64,000 nt of DNA from Mucilaginibacter gossypiicola (GCF_900110105.1 NZ_FOCL01000007.1:310001-374000), one strand, 5' to 3'; numbered from the stretch's first letter, positions 1 through 8,682 are shown. A program made the numbers and translations. The notes: generated by a model from the letters alone, not told the origin.

Positions 1-81
1 ACAGAAGTTGAGGCAGCTCAGCAACATTATAACTGTATTTTTGAGACTGCAATTGCCTGGGTTTTACAGGCTGTTTATACT

Positions 82-984
82 ATGGAAAGAAGATCTGCAT
101 TGAAAAATATAGGTGGCCTGTTGTTGGCACCTTCATTGGCTCTCGGCAAAACTAAGTCAACAGCAAAACCGTCATTGAGGATTGCACATATTACTGATGT
201 GCACCTGAAGGATAAGTTTGATGCCCCCGCCAGGTTTACCAGGTGTTTGCATCACCTTCAGCAACAAACGCCAAAGGTTGATATGGTATTAAACGGCGGC
301 GATATTGTTTTTGACATGAATAAGGAAAACATAGGCACCATTAACGATCAATGGAAGCTGGTGCAAAACATCATGAAAAACGAATGCAGCCTGCCTGTTC
401 ATTACTGCCTGGGCAACCACGATATCTGGTGGTATGAAGATGACAAAGGTCAGGCCATTTATGGGAAAAAATACGCCCTTGACAAACTGCAGCTGGTGAA
501 GCCTTACTACAGTATGGTAAAAAACGGCTGGAAAATTATTGTGCTTGACAGTGTTCACTTAGATATTGATAATACCTGGTACATAGGCAAATTAGGCGAT
601 GAGCAGCTTAACTGGCTTAGCGAAGAGTTGAAAGCTACAGATGCTAATATGCCTGTAATGGTAATGTCGCACATCCCGATTTTAACAGCGTTGCTCATGA
701 TAGAGGATGATATTGTAAACAAGTGGACAATGCTTGGCGGCGATATGCATACTGATACTGCCAAGATCATCAATCTGTTTTATCAGCACCCTAACGTAAA
801 GCTATGCGTAAGCGGACACCTGCATATGCGGGATAAGGTAGTTTATAACAATGTTACTTATTTGTGTAACGGCGCAGTTTCGGGGGCCTGGTGGGAGGGT
901 AACCGCCGAGAAACAGCTCCCGGCTACGGTTTGATCGACCTGTATGCCGATGGTACTTTTGAAGAAAAATACGTGAATTATTAA
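82..984 (+). CDS. Exported calcineurin-like metallophosphoesterase
   Basis: Metal-dependent phosphoesterase of the calcineurin superfamily; substrate unknown. All the metal-ligand motifs are visible in 300 residues: D39-x-H41, GGD (D74), GNHD (111-114), H197 in a SHIP motif and GHLH (245-248). The N-terminus (MERRSALKN, then a short hydrophobic stretch) looks like a weak Tat-type signal, so the product is probably exported. The same frame stays open upstream to the window edge, but those 27 codons look unlike a protein domain and the twin-arginine start at 82 fits the family. The gene faces a convergent DUF2723 gene across a shared terminator hairpin. Confidence 0.9.
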   Translation: MERRSALKNIGGLLLAPSLALGKTKSTAKPSLRIAHITDVHLKDKFDAPARFTRCLHHLQQQTPKVDMVLNGGDIVFDMNKENIGTINDQWKLVQNIMKNECSLPVHYCLGNHDIWWYEDDKGQAIYGKKYALDKLQLVKPYYSMVKNGWKIIVLDSVHLDIDNTWYIGKLGDEQLNWLSEELKATDANMPVMVMSHIPILTALLMIEDDIVNKWTMLGGDMHTDTAKIINLFYQHPNVKLCVSGHLHMRDKVVYNNVTYLCNGAVSGAWWEGNRRETAPGYGLIDLYADGTFEEKYVNY

Positions 985-994
985 ACCATAAAAA

Positions 995-1023
995 GGGGCA
1001 GACTAAATTCAATAGCCTGCCCC
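995..1023. terminator. Bidirectional terminator hairpin
   Basis: Inverted repeat GGGGCAG (995-1001) and CTGCCCC (1017-1023) with a 15-nt loop, lying between two convergent genes. An A-run precedes it on the plus strand, giving a T-run for minus-strand transcripts. Confidence 0.7.
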
Positions 1024-1045
1024 ATAGCATATATATGTTGGTTGT

Positions 1046-4000
1046 TTAGAGCTGGAGAATACTTTTAAACTTATCGGCGTAATCATTAAGCTGAGCAAGC
1101 AACTGGCCGCTCAGTTCTTTTTGATTGCTGTTATGCGTAATGGCAACCATGTTGTTCAGCAGCGACATGCTGATCTGTACATCGCGGGGGCTTAACCGGC
1201 CTGTATCTTTTTGTAATTGATGATAGTTGTAATCAAGCTTATCGGTTAAGTAGCCGTTAACGCTTTTAATCAGTTTATTACCCAGTTTGGCATAGTCAAG
1301 CTTATATGAAGTATCGGCCATTGTTATTTTGCCCTGCGCGGTCATGAAATTAGGATTAATGTCGGGCATTACTGTCTCATATTTGTGCAGCGTGTTAAGG
1401 GCAAGGTTACGACGCCCCTCTTTCAGTAATGCTGCCGACAGATCGGAAAAAGCAGAGACCATTTGCGGGAAAAACATGCTTGTTGATTGCTGGTCAAGGT
1501 ATTTGGCAGTTTTGAAATTGCCGAACTTAAACTTGTCCATCATGTTACTGTACATCACCAGACTATTGATTTTTGAAAGCTGATCTGCCAGCGATGAATC
1601 AGTTTTGAATGGCAGCAGCCGATAGGTAAAACCTTCCTGGTATAAATACGGCTGTAAGCCAACCATACTTGTTTGGCCAATGGACGTAGTGAAACAAATT
1701 GCTCGTTTCCAGTCATTATGGGCAAGTATATCTATCATGGCAAGGTTTTCTTTGGTGATATAATTAGGAGGGAACTTCCATTTCATGGTATCCGTTAGCA
1801 TCCCCTTTTGCTCTGGTGTAATAACCTTATTTTTCATCACATCATCAGCATTCACCGCCAGTTTGAAATTTTTGGTAGGCAGATAATTTTCGGTCGTGCC
1901 GTTGGTGTATTCAACGTGGGTGCGTTTATCGTCTGATGTGATAAAATCAAAAATATCTTTTACGTCAACGTAACCCGGTATTTTGGCATCATTGTACCTG
2001 ATCACATCGCGGGTGCCCAGCTTGTATTTGTCAAAATTCATCGTGATAGGCAGGGCGTCGGCCTGGTTTATTTTGCGTTGCATTTGTCTCACCGACCAGT
2101 CGGCACTTAGCAGGCTCAGGTTTACGATACGTACATCCGGTCGGATGTTTTCCACCTCCTGATCATACCACAGCGAGTAAGTGTCATTATCGCCCAGGTC
2201 AAACAAAATAGCATTTTTAGGGCACGACATCAGGTAATTGTATGCCATATCATGTGCTGCCATTTTAGTTGAGCGATCATGGTTTTTCCACTCTTTACTG
2301 GCCAGCAACACGGGTCCAACAATAGTACATATAACAAATGCCCCAATTGTGGCAAACCGCGGACTGATCTTTTTAGGCACCATGTCAATCAGTGCTATCA
2401 GTCCCAGACCAATCCAAATGGCAAAGGCATAAAATGAGCCAACATACGAGTAATCGCGCTCACGGGGCTGCACCGATGGCTGGTTAACATACAGCACTAT
2501 AGCCAACCCGGTGAAAAAGAACAGCAACGTTATTACCAGGGCATCTTTCTTCCGTTTTTTGAAGTGATACAGCATGCCGAGCACGCCAACTACTAAGGGG
2601 AGGGCATATAGCGGCGTATAGGTAACGTCATTCAATACAAACTTCGGAGTATTGGAAGCGTTGTTGAATAAGCCCGATGTCCAGTTGCCGCCAATGCCGT
2701 TCATATTGGTTTGGCCTTCCATATCGTCATCATTGTAGCGGCCAACAAAGTTCCACATAAAGTAACGCCAGTACATCTGGTACATTTGCCAGCTGAACAT
2801 CCACCGCAAATTATCGGAAAAAGTAGGGGTAGCGTTATCGCTCAGCTGCAGCCAGTCGCGATAAAACTGCGAGTCCTGTGCGTACGTTGTATTCTCCTCT
2901 GTCGACCACATGCGGGGCAGGATGCTTGTATGGTCGTAAACATAATTAGGCTTGTTATAGGCTACCTCATATTGTTTTTTGCCTTTACGGTAAAGCGGTG
3001 TTCCGTCGGTAACGTCGGTTATTTTGGCATCAAATAAAGGGCCTTTAAGCAATGGTGTTTCGCCATACTGGGTACGGTTAAGGTATTCATACATTGTAAA
3101 AGCATCGCTGGGGTGCGAGTTATTGAGATTGGTACCCGCCGATGCCCTGATCGGGATATATACAAAAGAGCTGTAACCAAAGTAAATGAATACGATGCAA
3201 AGCAGGCTCACATTTAAAAAATGTTTCTGTTTGCGAATGCTGTACCAGATACCGGCAACAAGCAACCCGATCAGTAATAAAAAAAAGAACAAAACGCCGC
3301 TTCCAAAACCCAAGCCTATGGTGTTCACAAAAAACAAATCGAACCGGGAGGCAAGGGCAATGGTGTAGCCCCTTATCCCGAACTGAACAAGGGCCAGGAT
3401 CAGGATACTAACGGCAAACGCTATAAGACCGCTTTTAATATTTATTTTTGTATACCTGCGGAAATAATATACCATAACCAAAGCCGGTATAGTTAATAAA
3501 TTGAGCAGGTGGATACCGATAGAAAGGCCTATTATATAAGCTATAAAAACCAGCCATCGGTCGGCGCGTGGTTCATCGGCAACGGCGTCCCATTTTAAAA
3601 TAGCCCAGAATACCACAGCAGTACATAATGACGACCATGCAAAAACAATGGTTTCAACCGCCGAAAACCAAAAGGTATCGGTAAAAGTAAATGCAAGGGC
3701 GCCGGTTAACCCGGCACCCATTATTTGTAAGGTTTGGGTTTTGTTAACAGGGGTATTTTTAATAGCAAGCAATTTTTTGGCAAGTGCGGTTATGCTCCAA
3801 AACAAAAACATAATGGTAGCCCCGCTGGCCAAGGCCGAACCAAGATTGGTAAAGTAGGCAACTTTTGTCCTGTCGCCCATGGAGAGCAGGGAAAAGGCTT
3901 TGCCAATCATGGCAAAAAGGGGGTAGCCCGGCTGGTGCGATACCTGGAGTTTATAAGCGCAGGAAATAAATTCGCCGCAGTCCCAAAAGCTTACAGAGGG

Positions 4001-4081
4001 CTCTAAAGTAAGGATGTAAGTTAAGGATGCAAGGGTAAAACAAAGCCAGCCCAAAAGGTTATTGATCTTGTTGTAGCTCAT
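1046..4081 (-). CDS. DUF2723 family multi-pass membrane protein
   Basis: A 1011-residue Bacteroidota DUF2723 protein. The N-terminal motifs WDCGEF (33-38) and HQPGYP (49-54), followed by about a dozen hydrophobic helices, resemble GT-C fold glycosyltransferases of the protein O-mannosyltransferase type. A second conserved stretch (QPSVQPRERDYSYVGSFYAF) falls in the last membrane block. The C-terminal third is soluble and presumably periplasmic. It may transfer sugars from a lipid carrier, but donor and acceptor are not predictable. The gene stands alone, downstream of the toxin-antitoxin pair on the same strand and separated from it by 124 bases rich in inverted repeats. Confidence 0.9.
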   Translation of the reverse strand: MSYNKINNLLGWLCFTLASLTYILTLEPSVSFWDCGEFISCAYKLQVSHQPGYPLFAMIGKAFSLLSMGDRTKVAYFTNLGSALASGATIMFLFWSITALAKKLLAIKNTPVNKTQTLQIMGAGLTGALAFTFTDTFWFSAVETIVFAWSSLCTAVVFWAILKWDAVADEPRADRWLVFIAYIIGLSIGIHLLNLLTIPALVMVYYFRRYTKINIKSGLIAFAVSILILALVQFGIRGYTIALASRFDLFFVNTIGLGFGSGVLFFFLLLIGLLVAGIWYSIRKQKHFLNVSLLCIVFIYFGYSSFVYIPIRASAGTNLNNSHPSDAFTMYEYLNRTQYGETPLLKGPLFDAKITDVTDGTPLYRKGKKQYEVAYNKPNYVYDHTSILPRMWSTEENTTYAQDSQFYRDWLQLSDNATPTFSDNLRWMFSWQMYQMYWRYFMWNFVGRYNDDDMEGQTNMNGIGGNWTSGLFNNASNTPKFVLNDVTYTPLYALPLVVGVLGMLYHFKKRKKDALVITLLFFFTGLAIVLYVNQPSVQPRERDYSYVGSFYAFAIWIGLGLIALIDMVPKKISPRFATIGAFVICTIVGPVLLASKEWKNHDRSTKMAAHDMAYNYLMSCPKNAILFDLGDNDTYSLWYDQEVENIRPDVRIVNLSLLSADWSVRQMQRKINQADALPITMNFDKYKLGTRDVIRYNDAKIPGYVDVKDIFDFITSDDKRTHVEYTNGTTENYLPTKNFKLAVNADDVMKNKVITPEQKGMLTDTMKWKFPPNYITKENLAMIDILAHNDWKRAICFTTSIGQTSMVGLQPYLYQEGFTYRLLPFKTDSSLADQLSKINSLVMYSNMMDKFKFGNFKTAKYLDQQSTSMFFPQMVSAFSDLSAALLKEGRRNLALNTLHKYETVMPDINPNFMTAQGKITMADTSYKLDYAKLGNKLIKSVNGYLTDKLDYNYHQLQKDTGRLSPRDVQISMSLLNNMVAITHNSNQKELSGQLLAQLNDYADKFKSILQL

Positions 4082-4150
4082 GATAAAGTGTAAAAGTTTT
4101 TTTCAAATAGTTAATACCAAATTAGGGCTTAAAAATGGTAACGTATTGAA

Positions 4151-4200
4151 ATTTAACACTTTTAACATTTGTTAACACTTGCAGGGCCGAAGTGTTAAAT
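4151..4200. repeat. Nested inverted repeats between toxin gene and DUF2723
   Basis: Outer arms ATTTAACACTT (4151-4161) and AAGTGTTAAAT (4190-4200) enclose a second palindrome TTAACA-TT-TGTTAA (4162-4175). It lies just past the stop codon of the toxin gene and upstream of the DUF2723 start. It could terminate the toxin-antitoxin transcript or bind a regulator of the DUF2723 gene. There is no clean T-tract, so the role is open. Confidence 0.45.
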
Positions 4201-4205
4201 GGTTG

Positions 4206-4487
4206 TTAAAACAGATCGGAGTGGGTTCCTGTCCGTACTAATTCTAAAAGGTTGATCTGTTCATTTTCATCCCAAATGAGTAAGAGGTCGGGTTTTACAT
4301 GGCACTCCCAATAGCCTTTATAGCTACCACTTAGTTTATGGGGTTTATGTTTTTTATCAAGGCCTGTATGACCATTGTTGGCAAGTGTAATAATTACGTT
4401 CTGCAATGATTGGAAATCATTAAGCGAACGCTTTTTGAGTAATTTTAAATCTTTGAGGAATTTGGTTGAGGTGACGATCTCGAACAT
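4206..4487 (-). CDS. YafQ-type mRNA interferase toxin (type II TA)
   Basis: A 93-residue RelE/YafQ superfamily toxin. Members cleave mRNA in the ribosome. The catalytic histidines and acid recognised in E. coli YafQ have counterparts here: H50, H63, D67 and the C-terminal GTHSDLF with H89 and F93, so the active site looks intact. The conserved block GYWECHVKPDLLLIW (58-72) is diagnostic. The gene starts 7 bases after the antitoxin stop codon, the usual antitoxin-first order. Cognate control would be by antitoxin sequestration and autorepression. Confidence 0.92.
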   Translation of the reverse strand: MFEIVTSTKFLKDLKLLKKRSLNDFQSLQNVIITLANNGHTGLDKKHKPHKLSGSYKGYWECHVKPDLLLIWDENEQINLLELVRTGTHSDLF

Positions 4488-4494
4488 AACCGGG

Positions 4495-4698
4495 TTAAAT
4501 GCTTTTGAACAGATCGTCTACGTTCTTGAATTTTTTCCCTTTACCGGCTTTCAACTCTTCCATAGCCGCAATGGTTTCCGCATTAGGTATTTTGCTCTCT
4601 TTTTTTACCTTAATTGTTACACCCAGCTCTTTAAGGATGTCCTTAACCAAACGTGTTTTATCGTCAGGAACTATTATCTCGAGTGTCTGCATATACAA
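4495..4698 (-). CDS. Antitoxin of the YafQ-type pair
   Basis: A 67-residue small protein directly upstream of the toxin. The N-terminal half (LEIIVPDDKTRLVKDILKEL) looks like a DNA-binding/dimerisation strand-helix element. The lysine-rich C-terminal half would wrap the toxin. The N-terminal half is clearly related to the orphan protein at 31827-32042. M1 and M3 are both possible starts. It is called an antitoxin from its size, the gene order and its Bacteroidota TA-type N-terminus rather than from a named family I am certain of. Confidence 0.85.
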   Translation of the reverse strand: MYMQTLEIIVPDDKTRLVKDILKELGVTIKVKKESKIPNAETIAAMEELKAGKGKKFKNVDDLFKSI

Positions 4699-4862
4699 AA
4701 ATAATCAATTAATCTGTTTAGTTTATAAGTATCTGTCGTTGTTGTTTATGTATGGTTTATTCACCGAAAATAAGAACGTAGATAACTATTAAAACAAACT
4801 CTTCCTTCATATATGCGTTAAGCTTTAGTTGTTTTTTATTCGGGAGCTTAACGTTTTGTGTT

Positions 4863-5648
4863 ATGAAGATAGAGAAGTTTTATGACCAGGTTTATATATG
4901 GGTGATCCGCTATGCACCCAGCTTTTTAATAGGGTTGGTGGTTTTATTCATTGGCCTTTGGTTGATCAATTTGTTGTTGAAATGGTGGCAGGGCCATATG
5001 CAGAAAAAGGAAATAGATCCTACCATAAAGCCCTTTTTGCAAAGCCTTGTTGGCGTTATATTACGTGTGTTGCTGATATTAGGTGTTGTGCAGATAATGG
5101 GTGTGCCTATCACCCTGTTTACCGCGCTTGTTGGCGCTTTTGGTGTAGCAGCCGGTTTGGCGCTTTCAGGCACACTGCAGAACTTTGCCAGCGGGGTGCT
5201 CATACTTTTACTCAAACCCTTTGTTGTTGGTGACAATATCATAGCCCAGGGACTTGAAGGCACGGTTACCGCTATCCAGATCTTTTATACCATTGTTAAA
5301 ACTTTTGATAACAGGATAGTGATCATGCCTAACAGCAAGCTATCAAACGAGGTGATCATCAACATTAGCAGGGAAGGCACCCGCAGGTTGGATATCGAAT
5401 TGAAATTTACCAATAATATCGATTTTAATGAGGTGAAATCTGTGATTAATTCATCTATTGATAAATCAAAGAATATATTGGAAGCGCCTGACCGGAGGAT
5501 TGGTATAGCCGGGCTGGATGCCGACGGTTACCGGGTAGGAGTGAATGTTTGGGTTCATGCACATGGTTTTCAGGATACCAAGCTGGCTGTGCAGGAAAAT
5601 ATTTTGCAGGAAATAAAAGCAGCAGGGATAAAGATTCCCGGCTTATAA
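4863..5648 (+). CDS. Small mechanosensitive channel, MscS family
   Basis: A 261-residue MscS-type channel that would release solutes on hypo-osmotic shock. There are three predicted membrane helices (about 17-38, 60-80 and 85-118). The third is the pore helix, with the small-residue pattern GAFGVAAGLALSGTLQNFASG typical of MscS TM3. The cytosolic beta domain follows (KPFVVGDNI, then NSKLSNEVIINISREGTRR). The length matches minimal MscS proteins. The pyrophosphatase gene follows 13 bases downstream, suggesting co-transcription. Confidence 0.93.
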   Translation: MKIEKFYDQVYIWVIRYAPSFLIGLVVLFIGLWLINLLLKWWQGHMQKKEIDPTIKPFLQSLVGVILRVLLILGVVQIMGVPITLFTALVGAFGVAAGLALSGTLQNFASGVLILLLKPFVVGDNIIAQGLEGTVTAIQIFYTIVKTFDNRIVIMPNSKLSNEVIINISREGTRRLDIELKFTNNIDFNEVKSVINSSIDKSKNILEAPDRRIGIAGLDADGYRVGVNVWVHAHGFQDTKLAVQENILQEIKAAGIKIPGL

Positions 5649-5661
5649 AAACAGGTGGGGT

Positions 5662-6165
5662 ATGGAAAATTTAGAAAACAACATCACCGTGATTGTTGAA
5701 ACGCCAAGGGGGAGCGGGCACAAGTATAATTACGATGCCGCAACAAAGCAGTTCAGGCTTAAAAAACTGTTGCCGGCGGGTATGGTTTTTCCTTTTGATT
5801 TTGGATTTATTCCCAATACGCTCGGCGGTGATGGCGACGCGCTGGATGTGCTGGTAATATCTGAAATAGGTACCTTTCCCGGATGTGTGATAGATTGCCG
5901 GCTGATAGGGGCTTTTAAGGTAGAACAGATTAATACCGATGGACAGCGTTATAGAAATGACAGATTTTTGGCAGTGCCGGAGGTGTCCAAAATATTTACC
6001 GGCCTGCATGACGCCGCGCAATTGCCGCCAAATCTGGTTGACCAGATAGAAGCATTTTTTACTAACTACAGCCGCCTCGAATCTAAAGAGTTTAAATTAA
6101 TGGAACGGCTGGGTGCTGAGGGGGCCATGGAACTTGTTAATAACGCAGCTACCGGCGATGAATAG
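5662..6165 (+). CDS. ppa: Inorganic pyrophosphatase (family I)
   Basis: Hydrolyses pyrophosphate to two phosphates in the cytoplasm, pulling biosynthetic reactions forward. The 167 residues contain the family I core: FPFDFGFIPNT (about 43-53) followed by the signature GGDGDALDVLV (55-65) with metal-binding D57, D59 and D62. The loop carrying the second acidic pair of the E. coli enzyme is spaced differently (TDGQRYRND), so this is a divergent branch. The gene is 13 bases behind the MscS gene and probably in one operon with it. Confidence 0.9.
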   Translation: MENLENNITVIVETPRGSGHKYNYDAATKQFRLKKLLPAGMVFPFDFGFIPNTLGGDGDALDVLVISEIGTFPGCVIDCRLIGAFKVEQINTDGQRYRNDRFLAVPEVSKIFTGLHDAAQLPPNLVDQIEAFFTNYSRLESKEFKLMERLGAEGAMELVNNAATGDE

Positions 6166-6177
6166 ATATAAAATAAT

Positions 6178-6573
6178 TTAAACCGCTACTGCTTTCCTGG
6201 CTTCCGCCTCAGCGCGACTCATTTGTTTAATGTGCTCCCGGTGTTTCATGCCCCAATCATGCAGTTCGCTTATTACTTTACTGAGCGAGTTGGCATAATC
6301 AGTACGCTCATAAATAACAGTTACGGGGGTGGTATCATAAACCGTTCTGGTTACAAAACCATTAAGTTCCAGATCTCTTAATTCTTTAGATAAAACCTTA
6401 GGAGTGATATCTTCCAAATCGCGCTGTAGTTCCTTAAAGCGTTTAGGGCCGTTTATCAGGCTTACCAACATGGGTAATTTCCATTTGCCATTTACTACAT
6501 AAAGCGCGTCGCGCACGGCATTAACACTTGCTTTACAGGCTTCTTTTGAGTGTGGGATATTTTTATGGTCCAT
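6178..6573 (-). CDS. HxlR-family winged-helix regulator
   Basis: A 131-residue transcriptional regulator with the HxlR layout: N-terminal CKAS cysteine motif, GKWKLPMLVSLINGPKRFKEL helix-turn-helix and the wing LELNGFVTRTVYDTTPVTVIYERT. Many members sense electrophiles or oxidants through the conserved N-terminal cysteine. It is divergent from the DoxX-like gene, with only 92 bases between the two starts. That gap contains several TATCCT palindromic repeats which are likely its operator. Confidence 0.93.
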   Translation of the reverse strand: MDHKNIPHSKEACKASVNAVRDALYVVNGKWKLPMLVSLINGPKRFKELQRDLEDITPKVLSKELRDLELNGFVTRTVYDTTPVTVIYERTDYANSLSKVISELHDWGMKHREHIKQMSRAEAEARKAVAV

Positions 6574-6578
6574 ACTTG

Positions 6579-6630
6579 CTATCCTTAACGATACCGGTAT
6601 CCTTTAGGATAGTAGTATCTTTTTGATAGC
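6579..6630. promoter_or_regulatory. Candidate HxlR operator cluster
   Basis: Between divergent HxlR and DoxX genes. TATCCT-TT-AGGATA (6598-6611) is a 6-bp-arm palindrome. TATCCTT recurs at 6580-6586. Outer GCTATC (6579-6584) and GATAGC (6625-6630) are also inverted. Repeated copies of one half-site between a regulator and its divergent neighbour suggest an operator controlling both. Confidence 0.6.
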
Positions 6631-6639
6631 AAAGGTAGC

Positions 6640-6647
6640 TAAGTTTG
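6640..6647 (+). promoter_or_regulatory. -7 element (TAAGTTTG) for the DoxX-like gene
   Basis: Exact match to the Bacteroidota -7 consensus TAnnTTTG. Transcription would begin near 6654, so the in-frame start at 6645 would not be on the message and the ATG at 6666 is the better start. No clear -33 box at 19-nt spacing is seen, which would fit a promoter that depends on a regulator. Confidence 0.5.
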
Positions 6648-6665
6648 CGGCAAATAATTAATAAA

Positions 6666-7025
6666 ATGAAAACTGTTAAAATTTTTTACTGGATACTGAC
6701 CGCAATTGTAGCTTTAATGATGGCATTTTCGTGCTACTCATATTTAACAAAACCCGAAATGGCTGCTGCCTTTCATCATTTAGGCTTCCCCGATTATTTT
6801 AGGGTTGAATTGGCTATAGCTAAACTTATCGGCGCAATATTACTATTGGTACCAGTGCCTGCAAGATTGAAAGAGTGGACTTATGCAGGCTTTACCTTTG
6901 TATTTGTTTCGGCATTTATAGCGCATACCGCATCCGGTGATCCGGTAGCAAATAGTGTTATGCCGTTGGTGTTTTTGGCTATTTTGGGAGGATCGTATTT
7001 CTTTTACTATAAGAAGCAACAGTAA
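6666..7025 (+). CDS. DoxX-like membrane protein
   Basis: A small DoxX-like protein of about 119 residues with four predicted membrane helices (about 3-23, 43-60, 67-86, 95-113 from the ATG at 6666). Conserved features are the HHLGFPDYFRVELAIAKLIGA segment and the closing FVFVSAFIAHTASGDP-containing helix. Function is unknown; in other bacteria DoxX-like genes are often paired with HxlR regulators in redox or electrophile responses. The start at 6645 is rejected because it overlaps the -7 box. Confidence 0.85.
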   Translation: MKTVKIFYWILTAIVALMMAFSCYSYLTKPEMAAAFHHLGFPDYFRVELAIAKLIGAILLLVPVPARLKEWTYAGFTFVFVSAFIAHTASGDPVANSVMPLVFLAILGGSYFFYYKKQQ

Positions 7026-7045
7026 TGTGAGGGATGTTTCCATCA

Positions 7046-7140
7046 CGTCATTGCGAGGAACGAAGCAATCCCTATGAAGTAGAGCGGCCATGTAAGTCTC
7101 CCTGTAGAGTCGGGGGATTGCTTCGTACCTCGCAATGACG
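7046..7140. repeat. Dispersed palindromic element, GTCATTGCGAG family, copy 1
   Basis: Terminal inverted repeats CGTCATTGCGAGG (7046-7058) and CCTCGCAATGACG (7128-7140), with inner arms GAAGCAATCCC and GGGATTGCTTC. It sits in the intergenic gap between two convergent genes. The same termini recur at 18650-18740 and 21751-21863. There is no coding capacity. Confidence 0.85.
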
Positions 7141-7152
7141 TTAGATACAATC

Positions 7153-8043
7153 CTACGGCACCAGCAACTTCTCAAACTCTGTACTATCTCCCTTAAAAAC
7201 ATTGAAATCCACAACATGATTAATGCCGTTTACGTGCGCCTTGTCCGAGTGTTGCCAAAACTTCCAGTTAGTTTTGTTTGATACCAGCAGTTTGGGTTGA
7301 TAGTAATGGGCTATCCAAAGCGTATAACCATCAAAATATCCTTCCAGGTAATCCTGGTAAAATTTAAGGTTAGTGTAGATGATAGGCTTGATGCCTGTAC
7401 GCGTTTCAATTGTTTTGATAAAGCTCTCCAATTGCTCCCGCATTTTTTCAGGACTGGTACGATACAATCTCTCAATATCCACCACCATGGGCAGGTCGCC
7501 TTTTTCGGTTTTTACGGTTTGCAGGAAAAACTTGGCCTGCCATACGCCGCTTTTTTGCGGAAGAAAAAAATGATAAGCGCCGCACATGATCCCGGCTTTT
7601 GGAGCCTCACGCCAGTTACGTTGAAAATAGGGGTCGACGCTTAATACGCCTTCTGTAGCTTTGATAAATGCAAAGCTGATATGGACATCGCCCTCGCGCA
7701 TGGCCTTCACCTGTTTCCAGTTGATACGCCCCTGGTATGAGGATACATCAATGCCATATACGGTATAGCCGTCGGGGATGTGGATGGCAAAATCCTTGTA
7801 TTTACGATAATGCGTATCCTCGCCGGCGTCCATGATCCATCGCCACGTGGCGCTGCCAAACTTTAAGATATAACCATAATAAAAAGGAGAAAGCAGGATG
7901 AGCAGCAGAGCGCCTATAGCCACTATCCACTGGGGGGAGAAATTGGTCTGCTGTTTTGCTTTAACCACCGGTTTTTTACGGGCAGGCGCTTTCTTTCTTA
8001 CAGGTGTTTTCTTTTCAGGAGCAGGCACGGGGTAAAAATACAA
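7153..8043 (-). CDS. Membrane-anchored GH25 muramidase (lysozyme-like)
   Basis: Glycoside hydrolase family 25 enzymes cleave the MurNAc-GlcNAc bond of peptidoglycan. The 296-residue protein begins with a lysine/proline-rich cytosolic segment (1-38) and one membrane helix (39-58), then the GH25 barrel: YGIDVSSYQG (D99), FIKATEG (E131), AYHFF and VVDIE (D189, E191), the expected catalytic acids. This gives a type II anchored periplasmic enzyme, plausibly for cell-wall remodelling rather than phage lysis. No phage genes are nearby. Confidence 0.92.
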   Translation of the reverse strand: MYFYPVPAPEKKTPVRKKAPARKKPVVKAKQQTNFSPQWIVAIGALLLILLSPFYYGYILKFGSATWRWIMDAGEDTHYRKYKDFAIHIPDGYTVYGIDVSSYQGRINWKQVKAMREGDVHISFAFIKATEGVLSVDPYFQRNWREAPKAGIMCGAYHFFLPQKSGVWQAKFFLQTVKTEKGDLPMVVDIERLYRTSPEKMREQLESFIKTIETRTGIKPIIYTNLKFYQDYLEGYFDGYTLWIAHYYQPKLLVSNKTNWKFWQHSDKAHVNGINHVVDFNVFKGDSTEFEKLLVP

Positions 8044-8202
8044 AAACGAACCGTTGATTTGAACCCTGATTTTTAGGATTAATGGATTCCCTTGATAACC
8101 GGTTGATTATAGCTGAAATTACTGAGTTTTATTCGAAACTTGATTCAGGAAATCCTTAAATCAAATAAATCAAGGTTTACATTCCCTTAACAAAACAATC
8201 TT

Positions 8203-8231
8203 TATATTTGTAAGGTAAACTTATAAGTTTA
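8203..8231 (+). promoter_or_regulatory. MarR operon promoter with overlapping operator
   Basis: The -7 box TATATTTG (8203-8210) matches the Bacteroidota consensus exactly. A perfect 16-bp palindrome TAAACTTATAAGTTTA (8216-8231) covers the expected transcription start, 13 bases before the MarR start codon. That is the placement expected for autorepression by the encoded MarR dimer. Confidence 0.75.
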
Positions 8232-8244
8232 ACTGATTAATTGT

Positions 8245-8682
8245 ATGAGCGACGAAAAAGAGATCCAACTGGCTTCCGAATTGCGGTTTATTATAGGGAG
8301 GCTTAGTAAAAAAATCAGGAAGACTTCGGCTACTGCCGAAAAACTATCGCTTACCGAGCGGTCGACCATGGCACTGATCTTCCAGCATGAAGAGATCCTG
8401 CCTAATGAACTGGCAGCCATGGAGAAGATTACTACGCAATCCATGTCGCAGATCCTGAGTAATCTGCTTAATCTTGGGTTGATCAAAAGGCGCATCTCAG
8501 CATTAGACAAGCGCAAGGTGATCATTTCACTTTCGGAAGAGGGGATCAGCCTCATCCATAAATCAAGAAGCGAAAAAGACGAATGGCTCAACCGTGCGCT
8601 TGAAGCCACCTGTAATGCCGAAGAGCAGGAGGTTTTGAAGAAAGCCCTGGCGCCGCTGGCCAAACTTGTTGACTTTGAATAA
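8245..8682 (+). CDS. MarR-family transcriptional regulator
   Basis: A 145-residue winged-helix regulator. Dimerisation helices lie at both ends, the recognition region NELAAMEKITTQSMSQILSNL at about 53-73 and the wing around LIKRRISALDKRKVIISLSEEG. MarR proteins usually repress their own efflux operon and are released by small phenolic or drug-like ligands. It is first in an operon with an MFS exporter (23-base gap) and an isochorismatase-fold hydrolase (21-base gap). The palindrome at its transcription start is the probable binding site. Confidence 0.93.
   Translation: MSDEKEIQLASELRFIIGRLSKKIRKTSATAEKLSLTERSTMALIFQHEEILPNELAAMEKITTQSMSQILSNLLNLGLIKRRISALDKRKVIISLSEEGISLIHKSRSEKDEWLNRALEATCNAEEQEVLKKALAPLAKLVDFE

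Noticed and set aside
1..81. Open frame continuous with the metallophosphoesterase up to the window edge
   Set aside because: The 27 codons do not resemble a conserved extension and the twin-arginine-like start at 82 fits the family, so I kept 82; a longer protein cannot be fully excluded.
1329..4006. Several plus-strand ORFs of 60-108 codons inside the DUF2723 gene
   Set aside because: Antisense to a long conserved gene, mutually overlapping in different frames and low-complexity in composition.
4375..4792. Plus-strand ORFs over the toxin-antitoxin pair
   Set aside because: They are antisense shadows of the TA genes, with no family features or start context.
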